This document shows positions 17,616 to 27,726 of a stretch of DNA of 64,000 bases, piece by piece; the first letter of the stretch is position 1; every line of letters begins with the position of its first letter. The DNA is from Bacteroidales bacterium (GTDB lineage Bacteria > Bacteroidota > Bacteroidia > Bacteroidales > UBA932): assembly GCA_017647795.1 (NCBI GenBank), contig JAGCJX010000015.1, positions 62,001 through 126,000 on the forward strand, given 5' to 3'. The position numbers were made by a program, and so were the translations under genes. The notes beneath the pieces are model-generated. The model saw only the letters and a list, made by a program, of their open reading frames with translations, searched no databases and had not been told where the DNA came from.

Positions 17616-19045
17616 GACGAAGCGAACTCTCTTACCGACACATTGACTGGACCATCGTCCTCTGTTACCTGTTGTTGATCTTCTTCGGCTGGATCAACAT
17701 CTATGCGTCCTCGTACTCGGAAGCAGCCAGCGGCATCTTCGACCTTTCGACCAAAGCGGGCATGCAGTTCCTTTGGATCGGTGTCAGCCTCTGCGTCGCA
17801 ACGGCCCTGATTTTCGTCATCAATCCCCGGTGGTACATGTCCACGACATGGCTGCTGTACCTGGGTGTTCTGGTCCTACTGATGGCCGTGTTGGTCTTCG
17901 GGAAGGAAGTCAATGGATCCAAATCCTGGTTCTCCCTCGGACGAATCAGTTTCCAGCCCTCGGAACTCTCCAAAATCACAACATCCCTGGCCCTGGCTAC
18001 CGTCATGAGCCACTACAATTTCCGGATCAGCCGACCCTCCGACCTCTTCAAGATTCTGGGCCTTTTGGCCATTCCGGCGGGTCTCATCATGCTGGAACCG
18101 GAAATCGGCACCATCCTGGTCTATGTCGGCTTTGTCTTCGTATTGTACCGGGAAGGACTGACCGGCTGGTTCTTGTTCCTGATGGGCATGGTCATCCTCC
18201 TGTTCATCCTCACCTTGAAGTTCTCCCCCTTTGTCTCGATGCTGGTCATCCTGGGGACCTTTGGCATCATCCGAGGGTTGCATGCCCGACAACCCCTCTT
18301 CTTCATCGTGGGTTATACCTTGGCAGTGCTATTGTTGGCCTTCCTGCCGAAACTCCTCACCCTGCCGTCCCTCACCTTCCTGGCCGAAATGGGTTGTGAT
18401 ACGGTCATGCTGATCCTGATGTTGGGGTTCTGCCTCTATTGGTTCATCCGCATGCTCCACCGCAAAGAAAGAAAAACACGTTGGATTTTCCTGGGACTTG
18501 TCTTCTGCCTCGTGCTGACCTTTTCCGTCGAATTGATTTTTGACAAAGTCCTCCAACCCCACCACCAGGCCCGGATTGAAAACCTCCTGGGAATCCGGGA
18601 AGATCCCCACGGCATCGGTTACAACGTCAACCAGTCCATGATTGCCATCGGTTCCGGTGGATTTGCTGGCAAAGGATTCTTGGAGGGCACACAGACCAAG
18701 TTCAAATTTGTACCCGAACAAAGCACCGACTTCATCTTCTGCACCGTGGGCGAAGAATGGGGCTTCCTGGGCTCTTTGGGGCTGCTGGCTGTGTTCTTCA
18801 CCTTGATAGCCCGTATCCTGGTCACGGCCGAGCGGCAAAAAGAAGCCAACATCCGCATCTACGGATATTGTGTCGCAGCCATCCTGTTCATGCACGTGCT
18901 CATCAACATCGGCATGACGATTGGCCTGATGCCCGTCATCGGCATTCCCCTGCCGTTCATCAGTTACGGCGGGTCATCCCTGTTGACGTTTACCCTGTTG
19001 CTCTTTATGTACGTTCGATTGGATCTGGAACGTTGGCGGAGATAG
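17612..19045 (+). CDS. rodA: Peptidoglycan glycosyltransferase RodA
   Basis: A SEDS-family membrane glycosyltransferase that polymerises lipid II together with PBP2. The 477-residue product has about ten or more membrane helices, and SEDS motifs GSKSWFSLGRISFQPSELSK and, near the end, GMTIGLMPVIGIPLPFISYGG. It is longer than the usual 370-420 residues because of an extra hydrophobic block of roughly 90 residues in the middle (about 190-300). It shares 4 bases with mrdA. Its 3' end overlaps the opposing MscS gene by 41 bases. Confidence 0.95.
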   Translation: MRRSELSYRHIDWTIVLCYLLLIFFGWINIYASSYSEAASGIFDLSTKAGMQFLWIGVSLCVATALIFVINPRWYMSTTWLLYLGVLVLLMAVLVFGKEVNGSKSWFSLGRISFQPSELSKITTSLALATVMSHYNFRISRPSDLFKILGLLAIPAGLIMLEPEIGTILVYVGFVFVLYREGLTGWFLFLMGMVILLFILTLKFSPFVSMLVILGTFGIIRGLHARQPLFFIVGYTLAVLLLAFLPKLLTLPSLTFLAEMGCDTVMLILMLGFCLYWFIRMLHRKERKTRWIFLGLVFCLVLTFSVELIFDKVLQPHHQARIENLLGIREDPHGIGYNVNQSMIAIGSGGFAGKGFLEGTQTKFKFVPEQSTDFIFCTVGEEWGFLGSLGLLAVFFTLIARILVTAERQKEANIRIYGYCVAAILFMHVLINIGMTIGLMPVIGIPLPFISYGGSSLLTFTLLLFMYVRLDLERWRR

Positions 19046-20276
19046 TCGACGGCAACTGATAGACTTCCAAACCGAAAATCGGCAGGACAGACAAGATGTG
19101 ATCAAAGATATCGGACTGCACACTCTCGTAGTACGTCCATTGGGTTCCATTCGTAAAACAGTAGATTTCCAACGGCAGACCCCGTTCGGTCGGCTGCAAC
19201 TGACGCACCATCGTAATCATGTCGTGTTTGATCTGTGCGTGCTGCTTCAGATAAGCCGTCACATAGGCCCGGAAAACACCCACATTCGTCTGGCGAATGA
19301 CATTCGGCGCTTCGGGATAATCCGTAGTCCGCTGCTGGTTGTAGGCATCCAACTGCGCCTGAGTCTGATCCAGGTAATCGCGGATGATTTCTATTTTTGA
19401 GAACCGTTCCATCATCGCATCGTCGCACATACGGACGGTCTTCATATCAATGTTCACGGCCCGTTTGATGCGGCGGCCACCGGCATCCACCATACCCCGC
19501 CAGTTCTGGAAGGACTCGCTCATGAGGGCATAGGGCGGCAAGGTCGTGATCGTCTTGTCAAAATTCCGCACCTTCACGGAGTAGAGGTTGATTTCAATCA
19601 CATCACCGTCAGCGCCATATTTGGGCACGGTAATCCAGTCACCCACTCGGAGCAAATCGTTGGTCGTCAACTGCCAACCGGAAATCAAGCCCAACAAGGT
19701 ATCCTTGAAGACCAGGACAATGATGGCCATCGATGCACCCAGACCAGCAATCAGCGTCCCCATCGATTGGTTTATGAGCACACTCAAGGCCAAGAGCCCA
19801 GCAATGAAGTACACAGCCACGTTCACAACTTGGAAGAATACCAGAACGGGCTTGTTGGTATAACGGGACTTTTGGGAATAGACGATGGAAAGAGATTTGG
19901 TAATCGAAATGATGAGCAGGACAAAGCGCAGGATGATGTACAAATCCAAGCATTTGCGTGCAAACTCCACTACCGTATGATTGCGCAAGGCCAAAGGCAG
20001 GGCTATGTACAGCACGATGGGAGACAAAACACGAACTGCCTTGTGGAACACTTTGTTCTCTAGCAGCACATCGTCCAGGTTGCTGGATGTAATCCGGACC
20101 AACCGTTTAAAAAAGCGATTTACCAGCAGATCCACAATCTTGGCCAACAAGCAGATGATCAAGATCAGCACCAACAAAGAGAAACATTGGTCCAAGAAGT
20201 TCGCCCAAGCCTCCGGCAGGCCAAAGCCCGTCAGCAGGCGTTGAAAGAAATCGGGAATTGCGCTAAAAAAATTCAT
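19005..20276 (-). CDS. Mechanosensitive ion channel of the MscS family (YbdG-like)
   Basis: A 423-residue membrane protein with about five N-terminal helices, a pore-like helix in ALSVLINQSMGTLIAGLGASMAIIVLVFKDTLLGLISG, and the soluble beta domain (LRVGDWITVPKYGADGDV) of MscS channels. The longer N-terminal membrane part and long C-terminal domain fit the YbdG/miniconductance subgroup. Such channels release solutes on osmotic down-shock. It is a single gene, convergent with rodA and divergent from gcvP. Confidence 0.9.
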   Translation of the reverse strand: MNFFSAIPDFFQRLLTGFGLPEAWANFLDQCFSLLVLILIICLLAKIVDLLVNRFFKRLVRITSSNLDDVLLENKVFHKAVRVLSPIVLYIALPLALRNHTVVEFARKCLDLYIILRFVLLIISITKSLSIVYSQKSRYTNKPVLVFFQVVNVAVYFIAGLLALSVLINQSMGTLIAGLGASMAIIVLVFKDTLLGLISGWQLTTNDLLRVGDWITVPKYGADGDVIEINLYSVKVRNFDKTITTLPPYALMSESFQNWRGMVDAGGRRIKRAVNIDMKTVRMCDDAMMERFSKIEIIRDYLDQTQAQLDAYNQQRTTDYPEAPNVIRQTNVGVFRAYVTAYLKQHAQIKHDMITMVRQLQPTERGLPLEIYCFTNGTQWTYYESVQSDIFDHILSVLPIFGLEVYQLPSTISANVPDPIERT

Positions 20277-20329
20277 ATCCGGTATGCTTTGTTTTTTTAT
20301 TTTATTCGGTAAAGTTAGTCAATAAAAGT

Positions 20330-20337
20330 TATCTTTG
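20330..20337 (+). promoter_or_regulatory. -7 element of gcvP
   Basis: TATCTTTG matches TAnnTTTG fully; a weak TTCG lies 21 bases upstream. The leader to the ATG would be about 35 bases. No glycine-riboswitch-like structure fits in this space. Confidence 0.5.
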
Positions 20338-20379
20338 TAGTCTATAGAAACGAATATCTTATTTTAAACAATAAATCTT

Positions 20380-23205
20380 ATGGCATTAAACTTTGCACAA
20401 AGACACAATGGCCCGCGTGAAGCAGAGATTCGTGAAATGCTTGACGTCGTTGGTGCAGCTTCGTTGGACGAACTCATCGGCCAAACTTATCCCAAGGACA
20501 TTCTCTTGAACGAACCCTTGGCATTGGATCCCGCCTTGAGCGAACAAGACTACTTGACCCGTCTGAAAAAGATGGTGTCCCAAAATAAAAACTTCCGCTC
20601 CATGATCGGTTTGGGCTGGTACGGTACCGCCTCTTTGCCGGTTGTATTGCGCAACATCTTTGAAAACCCCTCTTGGTACACTTCATACACTCCCTACCAA
20701 GCTGAGATTTCACAAGGTCGTCTGGAAGCGCTGATCAACTTCCAAACCATGATTTCTTCCTTGACCGGTTTCGGCATGGCCAACTGCTCCATGTTGGACG
20801 ATGCAACCGCTGCTGCAGAAGCGATGCGCATGATGTACGAACTCCGCTCCCGCGATGCCGTTAAAAAAGGAAAAAACCAAATCTTCGTGGACGAAAACCT
20901 CTTCCCGCAAGTTCTGTCCGTGTTGAAAACCCGTGCTGCTGGTTTGGGCATTGAACTGGTCATCGGTGACTGGAAAGAACAATTGGAAGCTGGCTTCGGT
21001 GAAATGATGTACGGTGCCTTGTTGCAATACCCCGCAGCCAACGGTGAAGTTTGTAACTACACCTTGTTCTGCGAAAAAGCACACGAAGCCGGTATGTTGG
21101 TTTCAGCCTACTGCGACCTGCTCGCATTGGCCCTCTTGAAAGAACCGGCTGCTTGGGGTGCTGACATTGCTGTTGGTACTGCACAACGCTTTGGTTTGCC
21201 GATGGGCTTCGGTGGTCCGACCGCCGGCTGGATGGCTACCCGCGACAACTACAAACGCAACATCCCGGGACGTATCATCGGTTTGTCCATCGACCGTCAC
21301 GGAAAACCGGCATACCGCTTGGCACTGCAAACCCGCGAACAACACATCAAACGCGAAAAAGCAACCTCCAACATCTGTACCGCAACTGCATTGATGGCCA
21401 TCATGAGCGGCATGTACGCTGCTTACCACGGACCGGAAGGCATCCGCTCCATCGCAGCCAAGACCTACAAATATGCACACGCTTTGGGTGCAAAACTGAC
21501 CGCTGCCGGCTATCAATTGGCAACTACCGAATACTTTGATACCTTCCGCCTGGTGGGTGTTGATGCTGCCAAGATCCGCGAACGTGCAGAAGCTGCTGGC
21601 TTTAACTTCTACTACCCGGCTGCCGACCAAGTTCAAATCTCTTGCGACGAATTGACTGATTGCAAAGAAGCTCAACAAATCCTCGCCATCTTCGAAGTTT
21701 CCACCCAAGCTTGCGCTTGTGTTGCAGAACCGGCTGTTCCGATGGCTCGTGAATCCGCTTTCTTGACCCAATCAATCTTCAACAAATACCACTCTGAAAC
21801 CGAGATGATGCGTTACATCAAGAAGTTGGAACGCCGCGACATCTCCTTGACCCACTCGATGATTCCGCTGGGTTCTTGCACCATGAAATTGAATGCTGCT
21901 GCGGAAATGATGCCGCTCAGCTGGAGTGAACTCACCAACGTTCACCCGTACGCTCCGCAAGACCAAGCCAAAGGATATCTGGAAATGATCCACGAATTGG
22001 AACGCGACTTGGCAATCATCACCGGCTTTGACGCTTGCTCACTCCAACCGAACTCGGGTGCTGCCGGCGAATATGCCGGTTTGTTGACCATCCGCAACTA
22101 CCAAAAAGCCAATGGAGAAGGTCACCGTAACATCATCATTATCCCGACCTCTGCTCACGGAACCAACCCGGCAAGTGCTGCCATGGCAGGTTTCAACATC
22201 GTCCTCGTCGGCTGTGATGACCACGGTAACATCAACGTAGAGGAATTGCGAGAAAAAGCCATCGCCAACCGCGACAACCTTGCAGGTATCATGATCACCT
22301 ACCCTTCTACTCACGGTGTGTTTGAAGTGAAAATCCGCGAAATCTGCAACATCATCCACGAAAACGGAGGACAAGTCTTCATGGACGGTGCAAACATGAA
22401 TGCCCAAGTGGCCATCACCAACCCGGGCTTCATCGGTGCGGACGTCTGCCACTTGAACTTGCACAAAACCTTTGCAATGCCCCACGGTGGTGGTGGTCCT
22501 GGCGTAGGTCCGATCTGCGTTGCAAAACACTTGACTCCTTACTTGCCTGGTCACCCGATCGTTCCCGAATGTGGTGGCGAAAACATTACCGCTGTCGGAT
22601 CCGCTCCTTACGGAAGCCCGCTGTTATTGCCCATTACCCACGCCTACATCAAGATGTTGGGTGCTGACGGTTTGCGCGCAGCTACCTCATTGGCCATCTT
22701 GAACGCCAACTACATTTCCGCCAGCTTGAACCCGGACTACAACACCTTGTACACCGGTGCTACCGGACGCGTTGCCCACGAATGTATCATCGACTTGCAA
22801 CATTTCAAAGCAACCTACGGAGTTGATGCAACGGATATTGCAAAACGTTTGATGGACTACGGATTCCACGCTCCGACCTTGTCATTCCCGGTTCACGAAA
22901 CCTTGATGGTAGAACCGACCGAAAGCGAAAACAAAGCCGAATTGGACCGTTTCATCGACACCATGAAACAAATCCTGAAAGAATGCCAAGCCATCGCTGA
23001 CGGAACTTATGACAAAGAAGACAACCCGGTGAAGATGGCTCCGCACACAGCAGAAGAAGTTTGTGCCAACGAATGGAACCACGCCTACAACCGCGAGGTG
23101 GCCGCTTACCCGTTGGAATGGATTCGTGAAAACAAATTCTGGTGTTACGTTGCCCGCGTAGACAACGGCTACGGCGACCGCAACCTGGTTCCTGTTGTGG
23201 AATAA
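20380..23205 (+). CDS. gcvP: Glycine dehydrogenase (decarboxylating), P protein
   Basis: The PLP-dependent P protein of the glycine cleavage system decarboxylates glycine and passes the aminomethyl group to lipoylated H protein. The 941-residue protein is the fused form with both halves: an N-terminal GcvPA-like half and a catalytic GcvPB half with the PLP lysine K696 in NLHKTF and the glycine-rich PHGGGGPGVGP. No gcvH or gcvT lies next to it. Codon use is strongly biased (CCG, GGT, TTG, AAA), suggesting high expression. A hairpin terminator follows. Confidence 0.97.
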   Translation: MALNFAQRHNGPREAEIREMLDVVGAASLDELIGQTYPKDILLNEPLALDPALSEQDYLTRLKKMVSQNKNFRSMIGLGWYGTASLPVVLRNIFENPSWYTSYTPYQAEISQGRLEALINFQTMISSLTGFGMANCSMLDDATAAAEAMRMMYELRSRDAVKKGKNQIFVDENLFPQVLSVLKTRAAGLGIELVIGDWKEQLEAGFGEMMYGALLQYPAANGEVCNYTLFCEKAHEAGMLVSAYCDLLALALLKEPAAWGADIAVGTAQRFGLPMGFGGPTAGWMATRDNYKRNIPGRIIGLSIDRHGKPAYRLALQTREQHIKREKATSNICTATALMAIMSGMYAAYHGPEGIRSIAAKTYKYAHALGAKLTAAGYQLATTEYFDTFRLVGVDAAKIRERAEAAGFNFYYPAADQVQISCDELTDCKEAQQILAIFEVSTQACACVAEPAVPMARESAFLTQSIFNKYHSETEMMRYIKKLERRDISLTHSMIPLGSCTMKLNAAAEMMPLSWSELTNVHPYAPQDQAKGYLEMIHELERDLAIITGFDACSLQPNSGAAGEYAGLLTIRNYQKANGEGHRNIIIIPTSAHGTNPASAAMAGFNIVLVGCDDHGNINVEELREKAIANRDNLAGIMITYPSTHGVFEVKIREICNIIHENGGQVFMDGANMNAQVAITNPGFIGADVCHLNLHKTFAMPHGGGGPGVGPICVAKHLTPYLPGHPIVPECGGENITAVGSAPYGSPLLLPITHAYIKMLGADGLRAATSLAILNANYISASLNPDYNTLYTGATGRVAHECIIDLQHFKATYGVDATDIAKRLMDYGFHAPTLSFPVHETLMVEPTESENKAELDRFIDTMKQILKECQAIADGTYDKEDNPVKMAPHTAEEVCANEWNHAYNREVAAYPLEWIRENKFWCYVARVDNGYGDRNLVPVVE

Positions 23206-23226
23206 CACTCAGTTTCCCCATAAGCA

Positions 23227-23262
23227 AAGCGGCTCCTACTTCTGTAAGAGCCGCTTCGTTTT
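23227..23262 (+). terminator. Hairpin terminator after gcvP
   Basis: A perfect 9-base stem (AAGCGGCTC, 23227-23235, with GAGCCGCTT, 23248-23256) and a 12-base loop are followed by a short T stretch. It lies between the convergent gcvP and outer-membrane-type gene and may serve both. Confidence 0.7.
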
Positions 23263-23277
23263 AAGATCCATTCGTGG

Positions 23278-24054
23278 CTAGAATGCATAGCCCAAGCTCA
23301 CTCCAACGTTTCCTCCCAAAAATTCACTGCTTTCATAAAACATAGCCAAACTCCAGGCTCCATGTCCCGCATCCTTGGTCCGATGACGAATACGTGTTCC
23401 AATCTCCACGCCCCCATATCCCACAACCATCTGATCCCGATCCGATGAATCACTAAACAAGAAATTTCCCCCCAGCTTTGCACTAATGTACGGGGTTATT
23501 CGTCTCTTCAAAGCAGAATACTCAAAATTCAAGTAAACCGGCATAGAGGGCTTGTTGAAACACTGCAAACCTGCACCCACCCCAAAAAAGAGATGATGAT
23601 TAAAATGATAACCACGAACCAGGTTCATAGATATCGGATGGGCGATGCCACCCGACATACTAAAACGCGTAGAATAACCGGTCGGATCGCCAATGTACTG
23701 CAAGCCGACCCGTTCACCCAATCGCTGCGCTCCTTTGTACCAGAACTGGGCTCCAATCACCGCAAGAATCCCTCCTGTTATCAATCCCGCATAACCAACA
23801 ATCGGCAAGACAGGGGTTCCTGCATCTTCCGCAGGGTTGGGATGAGTCACATCGTAAACATACTGAGCAGCCAAAACACCTGCGCCAAAGACAGCAACAC
23901 CACCTCCAAAGTACACCAGACTCTGCCCAACGTCGTAGCTAAAGTTGGTCGGGGATAATTGCACCTCCTCTTCAACATATTGCGCATAGGCAGTATGAGA
24001 ATCGACCAGAGACAATAATAAGACACTAACAATCAGGATATAAATTCTTTTCAT
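23278..24054 (-). CDS. Outer-membrane-type beta protein, homologue of the gene at 35.7 kb
   Basis: A 258-residue exported protein of no family I can name. It has a signal peptide (core about 5-20, cleavage near AYA-Q), two hydrophobic glycine-rich stretches (about 43-65 and 82-105), then an alternating pattern that ends in GVSLGYAF, a typical aromatic barrel terminus. It is clearly homologous to the protein at 35661-36470: both share a xxYxGDPxG box, GYHF, KRxxPxI, and GTRIRHR about 40 residues from the end. It stands alone, convergent with gcvP. A small outer-membrane barrel is inferred. Confidence 0.75.
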   Translation of the reverse strand: MKRIYILIVSVLLLSLVDSHTAYAQYVEEEVQLSPTNFSYDVGQSLVYFGGGVAVFGAGVLAAQYVYDVTHPNPAEDAGTPVLPIVGYAGLITGGILAVIGAQFWYKGAQRLGERVGLQYIGDPTGYSTRFSMSGGIAHPISMNLVRGYHFNHHLFFGVGAGLQCFNKPSMPVYLNFEYSALKRRITPYISAKLGGNFLFSDSSDRDQMVVGYGGVEIGTRIRHRTKDAGHGAWSLAMFYESSEFLGGNVGVSLGYAF

Positions 24055-24329
24055 GACTAAGGTAGTTTATAAATTAAAATTCGGTAAATTTTATGTTATT
24101 TGTGCATCCCGAAATCAGTACAAGACAGAAAATTATAGTTTTACTATTAATTCACTCAAATTTCACAAATAAAATGTCGGCTCTTGTGTCCAATCATATT
24201 CTTTATAATCTGGTCCTTCTAGAGAAATCTCCAATGCATGTAGCTTCCTATCTGTCACTTTTTTTCCCTTCTGACCATAAGTTGCTACAACATGAAACAA
24301 GCATACTATGCTCAACAAAAAACAAAGTG
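24055..24329 (+). other. AT-rich spacer without a supported gene
   Basis: This 275-base stretch separates two minus-strand genes. It holds one 82-codon frame on the plus strand that runs into the opposing HAD gene; I reject it as coding. A short palindrome around 24311-24324 (AGCATA-TATGCT type) is the only structure seen. No TAnnTTTG element could be placed before the outer-membrane-type gene. Confidence 0.5.
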
Positions 24330-25058
24330 CTATTCATTTAGCAACCTCTCGGCAAATTCCTCAAACGTTTTGCAACGGAGGAGATGGGGGTGGTCAAATT
24401 CTTCAACAACTTCGACGAACCAGGTAAATTCCGAAGGAATGTAACAAGCCGATCCACCCAATTCCAAGACAGGAGCGATGTCCGACTTAAAGGAATTTCC
24501 TACCATCAACAATTCCTCAGGCCGACAGTTCATCGTCCGACAAAGCCGTTGGTAATTGAGCACATCCTTTTCCACCATGATCTGGATATGATCAAAATAC
24601 GATTCCAGACCGGAGGCCTTCAGTTTGTCCATCTGTTCTTGCAGATCGCCTTTGCTTGCCAAAACCAGTTTCCAGCGGCCACTGGCTTTCAGACGTTCCA
24701 AAGAGGTACGTACGCCCGGAAAGACCTCAATGTGGGGTATCATCAAAAATTTCCCATAATCAGCAACGGTCCTTACCTCCTCCGCAGTCAAGGCGGTATT
24801 TTCTCCCCGAGCTGCGCGCTCCTTGAGTTGCAGGGCACATTCCATCATCGTCAGGGTAAAAGCCTTGGCTCCGTAGCCAAAATTGGGAAGCATCCACGTG
24901 CGTTCCAACTCCATCAACAAGGCATAATTGCTCTCAGGGGTCCCGTAACTTGAAAAATACCGACAGAACGCTTGCTCGATCTGTCGGTAATTGTGTTCGT
25001 TCGCCCAAAGGGTATCGTCCGCATCCAGCGCCAATACCTTAATCGGACTCTCCAACAT
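24330..25058 (-). CDS. HAD-family hydrolase
   Basis: A 242-residue cytoplasmic phosphatase of the haloacid dehalogenase superfamily. Motif I is DADDTLW (residues about 11-17) with the nucleophile and acid aspartates; motif II is the S/T in VLASKGD, and motif III/IV is in VGNSFKSDIAP. The helical cap between motifs I and II places it with YjjG-like nucleotidases and phosphoglycolate phosphatases. The substrate is unknown. It follows the cyclophilin gene with a 3-base gap, so the two are co-transcribed. Confidence 0.88.
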   Translation of the reverse strand: MLESPIKVLALDADDTLWANEHNYRQIEQAFCRYFSSYGTPESNYALLMELERTWMLPNFGYGAKAFTLTMMECALQLKERAARGENTALTAEEVRTVADYGKFLMIPHIEVFPGVRTSLERLKASGRWKLVLASKGDLQEQMDKLKASGLESYFDHIQIMVEKDVLNYQRLCRTMNCRPEELLMVGNSFKSDIAPVLELGGSACYIPSEFTWFVEVVEEFDHPHLLRCKTFEEFAERLLNE

Positions 25059-25061
25059 AGC

Positions 25062-25730
25062 CTATTGTTGAGGAGCTGCAGTGACCGGGAGGATGCACAA
25101 AATACGTACGTCTTCCAACGGACGGTCTTTGGGATTGGTTCGTTTTACAGCAATGGAGTCAATCACATCGAAGCCATTTACGGTTTCACCAAAGATGGTA
25201 TATTGTCCATCCAAATGCACGCAGTGTTTTTCATCGTGAACCAAGTAGAATTGAGAGCCAGAAGACTCACGACGAGGGTTCACAAAGTCACCTTGACGAG
25301 CTGCAGCCAAAGCTCCTTTTTTATGGGTGTAGTGCGGAAGAATTTCTGCGGGAATGGTGTAACCGGGACCGCCGGTGCCGTATTGGTCCGGGTTGTCAAA
25401 ACTCTTGGTCAACGGGTCACCTGTTTGAATCATAAAACCGTTGATGACACGGTGGAACAATACGTTGTCATAGAAACCTTCAGCAACCAGTTTCAAGAAG
25501 TTGGCGCGGTGTTTCGGAGTGTCTTCATACAATTTGATGCGGATGGTTCCTTCGGTGGTCACCACATCCAACAGCGTTTGCGGAGCTGCTTGTTCGGGTT
25601 TGAAATCTTCGTTCAAGTTCATAGTTGTTTCATCCTGAGGGGTCGCTTCTTGGTTTTTGTTGGAACGATTACCACAAGAGGCCAGAAGCAATCCCGTAAT
25701 TATCAATAAACTAAATAATTTAATACGCAT
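25062..25730 (-). CDS. Cyclophilin-type peptidyl-prolyl isomerase, lipoprotein
   Basis: A periplasmic prolyl isomerase that aids folding of exported proteins. The start at 25730 gives a clean lipoprotein signal with the lipobox LLASC; an upstream extension of 30 codons lacks sense. The catalytic domain shows VLFHRVINGFMIQTGDP, the segment SSGSQFYLVHD and FGETVNGFDVIDSI, which are the conserved cyclophilin core including the active-site arginine in FHR. About 25 linker residues separate it from the lipid anchor. It has 222 residues and leads a two-gene unit with the HAD gene. Confidence 0.94.
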   Translation of the reverse strand: MRIKLFSLLIITGLLLASCGNRSNKNQEATPQDETTMNLNEDFKPEQAAPQTLLDVVTTEGTIRIKLYEDTPKHRANFLKLVAEGFYDNVLFHRVINGFMIQTGDPLTKSFDNPDQYGTGGPGYTIPAEILPHYTHKKGALAAARQGDFVNPRRESSGSQFYLVHDEKHCVHLDGQYTIFGETVNGFDVIDSIAVKRTNPKDRPLEDVRILCILPVTAAPQQ

Positions 25731-25793
25731 AATGCCGAGCTTTAAGAATTTTGTTTGTAATTTTGTCTTTCGCCTTGCGATGCAAGTTGTGCA

Positions 25794-25825
25794 CAAATTT
25801 ACCATTTTTTCAGAACTCACGCAAA
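25794..25825 (-). promoter_or_regulatory. Promoter of the cyclophilin-HAD operon
   Basis: On the minus strand TTTG (complement of 25822-25825) is followed after 20 bases by TAAATTTG (complement of 25794-25801); both boxes are perfect. The -33 box ends one base before the flippase ATG at 25827, so the two divergent units share this control region. Confidence 0.65.
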
Positions 25826-25826
25826 A

Positions 25827-27317
25827 ATGTCTCAGAAAGCACCGGGAGCCCTTCGGAAATTGGCAGGAGAAACCGCCATTTATGGGATGAGTACCATCCT
25901 GGCCCGCTTCATCAACTTCCTGTTTGTCCCTTTATACACCTACATCCTCTCAACAACGGATTACGGCATTCTGACCGAGTTCATGGCCTACATCGCGCTG
26001 TTGCAGGTAGCCCTGCTGCTGGGACTGGAAACCGGTTGTTTCCGTTTTGCCAATCGGGAAGGAAACGACCCAAATACCGTCTTCTCCAACGCCTACCTCG
26101 CCGTGAGTGCTGTTTCGCTGGTTGCCCTTCTCCTATTAGGTAGCTTTTCTGAAACACTCTCCGTCCGGATGGGATATGGAGACAGCCAAATCTGCTATTG
26201 GCTCATCGGACTGATTCTGGCCATGGATTCCACGACCGCCATTCTCTTTGCAAAACTGCGTTTTGAAAGCAAAGCCTGGCGTTTTGCAGGCATCAAGACC
26301 ATAAAAATCCTGACAGAAACGGGGACCAACCTGTTACTTTTCCTGGTCTTCCCCTCGTTCGCCGCAGAACATCCCGACCATTTCCTATTGACCTTCCTAC
26401 CGGCCACCCCCAATTTTGTCTACCCCATCTTCGCAATCTTTGTCAGCTGCATCGTAGCCTTCCTGCTGCTCATTCCCGAATTGCTGAGGTTGAATTTCCG
26501 TCCGGACAAAGGCATCATAACAGCCATGCTCCGGTACTCGCTTCCCCTGATGTTAGCAGCCCTACCCGGCATTGTCAACGACTTTTTGGACCGGATTCTT
26601 TTCCGCTTTTTCCACGTGGACCAGACCTTGTGGCAGTCGGATTTGGGAATCTACCAAGCGGCCGTCAAATTGGCCGTAATCATGTCCTTGTTTGTCCAAA
26701 TGTTCCGCTATGCAGCGGAGCCCTTTTTCTTCTCCCGGGCCAAAGACAGAAACTCCCCGCAACTGTACGCCAAGGTCATGGAATATTTCGTTGCCTTTTG
26801 TCTGTTGATTTTCTTGGGAGTGACGCTGTACATCGACCTGTTCCAATTGCTGCTCGGCCGCGATTTCCGGGCCGGCATGGGCATTGTCCCGATCATGCTG
26901 TTGAGTTACCTCATGCTGGGCATGCTGTACAACGTCTCGATGTGGTACAAACTTTCCGACCGCTCCAGTTATGCCATCTGGATTACCCTCGCAGGTTTGG
27001 TGGTCAGTGCCGTCATCAACATTCTATTTTTACCGAAATATTCCTACTGGGCTGCCGCGTGGGGACATTTTGCCAGCTATGGCGCAATGCTCGTCATCAG
27101 CACCTTGTTGGGTAACAAATACTATCCCATCCCCTACCGCTGGGGACGCATCCTTTCCATTGTGGCCTTGGCCCTGGGACTCTTCGCCATCTCGTGCTTC
27201 CTGCCGGAGATGGCCCTGATTCCCAAACTCATCGTCCACACCGTCCTGATCCTATTTTACCTAGTCATCTATTACTTCGGATATGAACATAAAAATCGTA
27301 AACAAATCTCCCTTTGA
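25827..27317 (+). CDS. Polysaccharide/lipid-linked oligosaccharide flippase (Wzx/MATE-like)
   Basis: A 496-residue membrane protein with about 14 helices and the N-terminal pattern [27 protein letters not shown] typical of the polysaccharide-export flippases in the MOP superfamily. These move lipid-linked sugar units across the inner membrane. It ends with charged residues after the last helix. The final 35 bases overlap dut, and murF follows, an order I recall from other Bacteroidota genomes. The carried substrate (O-antigen-like unit or other glycolipid) cannot be read from sequence. Confidence 0.88.
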   Translation: MSQKAPGALRKLAGETAIYGMSTILARFINFLFVPLYTYILSTTDYGILTEFMAYIALLQVALLLGLETGCFRFANREGNDPNTVFSNAYLAVSAVSLVALLLLGSFSETLSVRMGYGDSQICYWLIGLILAMDSTTAILFAKLRFESKAWRFAGIKTIKILTETGTNLLLFLVFPSFAAEHPDHFLLTFLPATPNFVYPIFAIFVSCIVAFLLLIPELLRLNFRPDKGIITAMLRYSLPLMLAALPGIVNDFLDRILFRFFHVDQTLWQSDLGIYQAAVKLAVIMSLFVQMFRYAAEPFFFSRAKDRNSPQLYAKVMEYFVAFCLLIFLGVTLYIDLFQLLLGRDFRAGMGIVPIMLLSYLMLGMLYNVSMWYKLSDRSSYAIWITLAGLVVSAVINILFLPKYSYWAAAWGHFASYGAMLVISTLLGNKYYPIPYRWGRILSIVALALGLFAISCFLPEMALIPKLIVHTVLILFYLVIYYFGYEHKNRKQISL

Positions 27318-27723
27318 CCTGCCCCGTTATGCAACCCAGGCAGCTGCAGGCATGGATCTCCGCGCCAACTTGGAAGCTCCGGTCACCCTTGCCCCGATGC
27401 AACGGATGATCGTGCCGACCGGTCTGAGTATCGAACTGCCCATCGGCTACGAAGCACAGGTCCGCCCCAGAAGCGGTCTGGCCGCCAAACATGGTATCAC
27501 GGTCCTGAATGCACCCGGCACTGTGGACGCAGACTACCGCGGTGATATCGGCGTCATCCTGATCAACCTCTCGGACCAACCCTTTGAGATTGTCCCCGGC
27601 GAACGCATCGCACAAATGGTCATTGCCCGCCACGAACAGGCAGAATGGATTGAAGTAGCATCAGTAGAAGCCCTAGCAGACAGCGAACGTGGTGCTGGTG
27701 GTTTCGGATCAACTGGAAAATAG
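27283..27723 (+). CDS. dut: Deoxyuridine 5'-triphosphate nucleotidohydrolase
   Basis: The trimeric dUTPase hydrolyses dUTP to dUMP, keeping uracil out of DNA and feeding thymidylate synthesis. All five motifs are present in the 146-residue protein: AAGMDLRAN (1), [10 protein letters not shown] (2), [11 protein letters not shown] (3), [10 protein letters not shown] (4) and the C-terminal [11 protein letters not shown] (5). It starts inside the end of the flippase gene and precedes murF by 3 bases, so it is part of that transcript. Confidence 0.97.
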   Translation: MNIKIVNKSPFDLPRYATQAAAGMDLRANLEAPVTLAPMQRMIVPTGLSIELPIGYEAQVRPRSGLAAKHGITVLNAPGTVDADYRGDIGVILINLSDQPFEIVPGERIAQMVIARHEQAEWIEVASVEALADSERGAGGFGSTGK

Positions 27724-27726
27724 CCC

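Noticed and set aside
20338..20379. Glycine riboswitch before gcvP
   Set aside because: The leader is only about 35 bases, too short for the aptamer, and no conserved paired element is visible.
24093..24341. 82-codon plus-strand frame in the AT-rich spacer
   Set aside because: It runs into the end of the opposing HAD gene, has no recognisable domain or promoter, and its composition looks non-coding.
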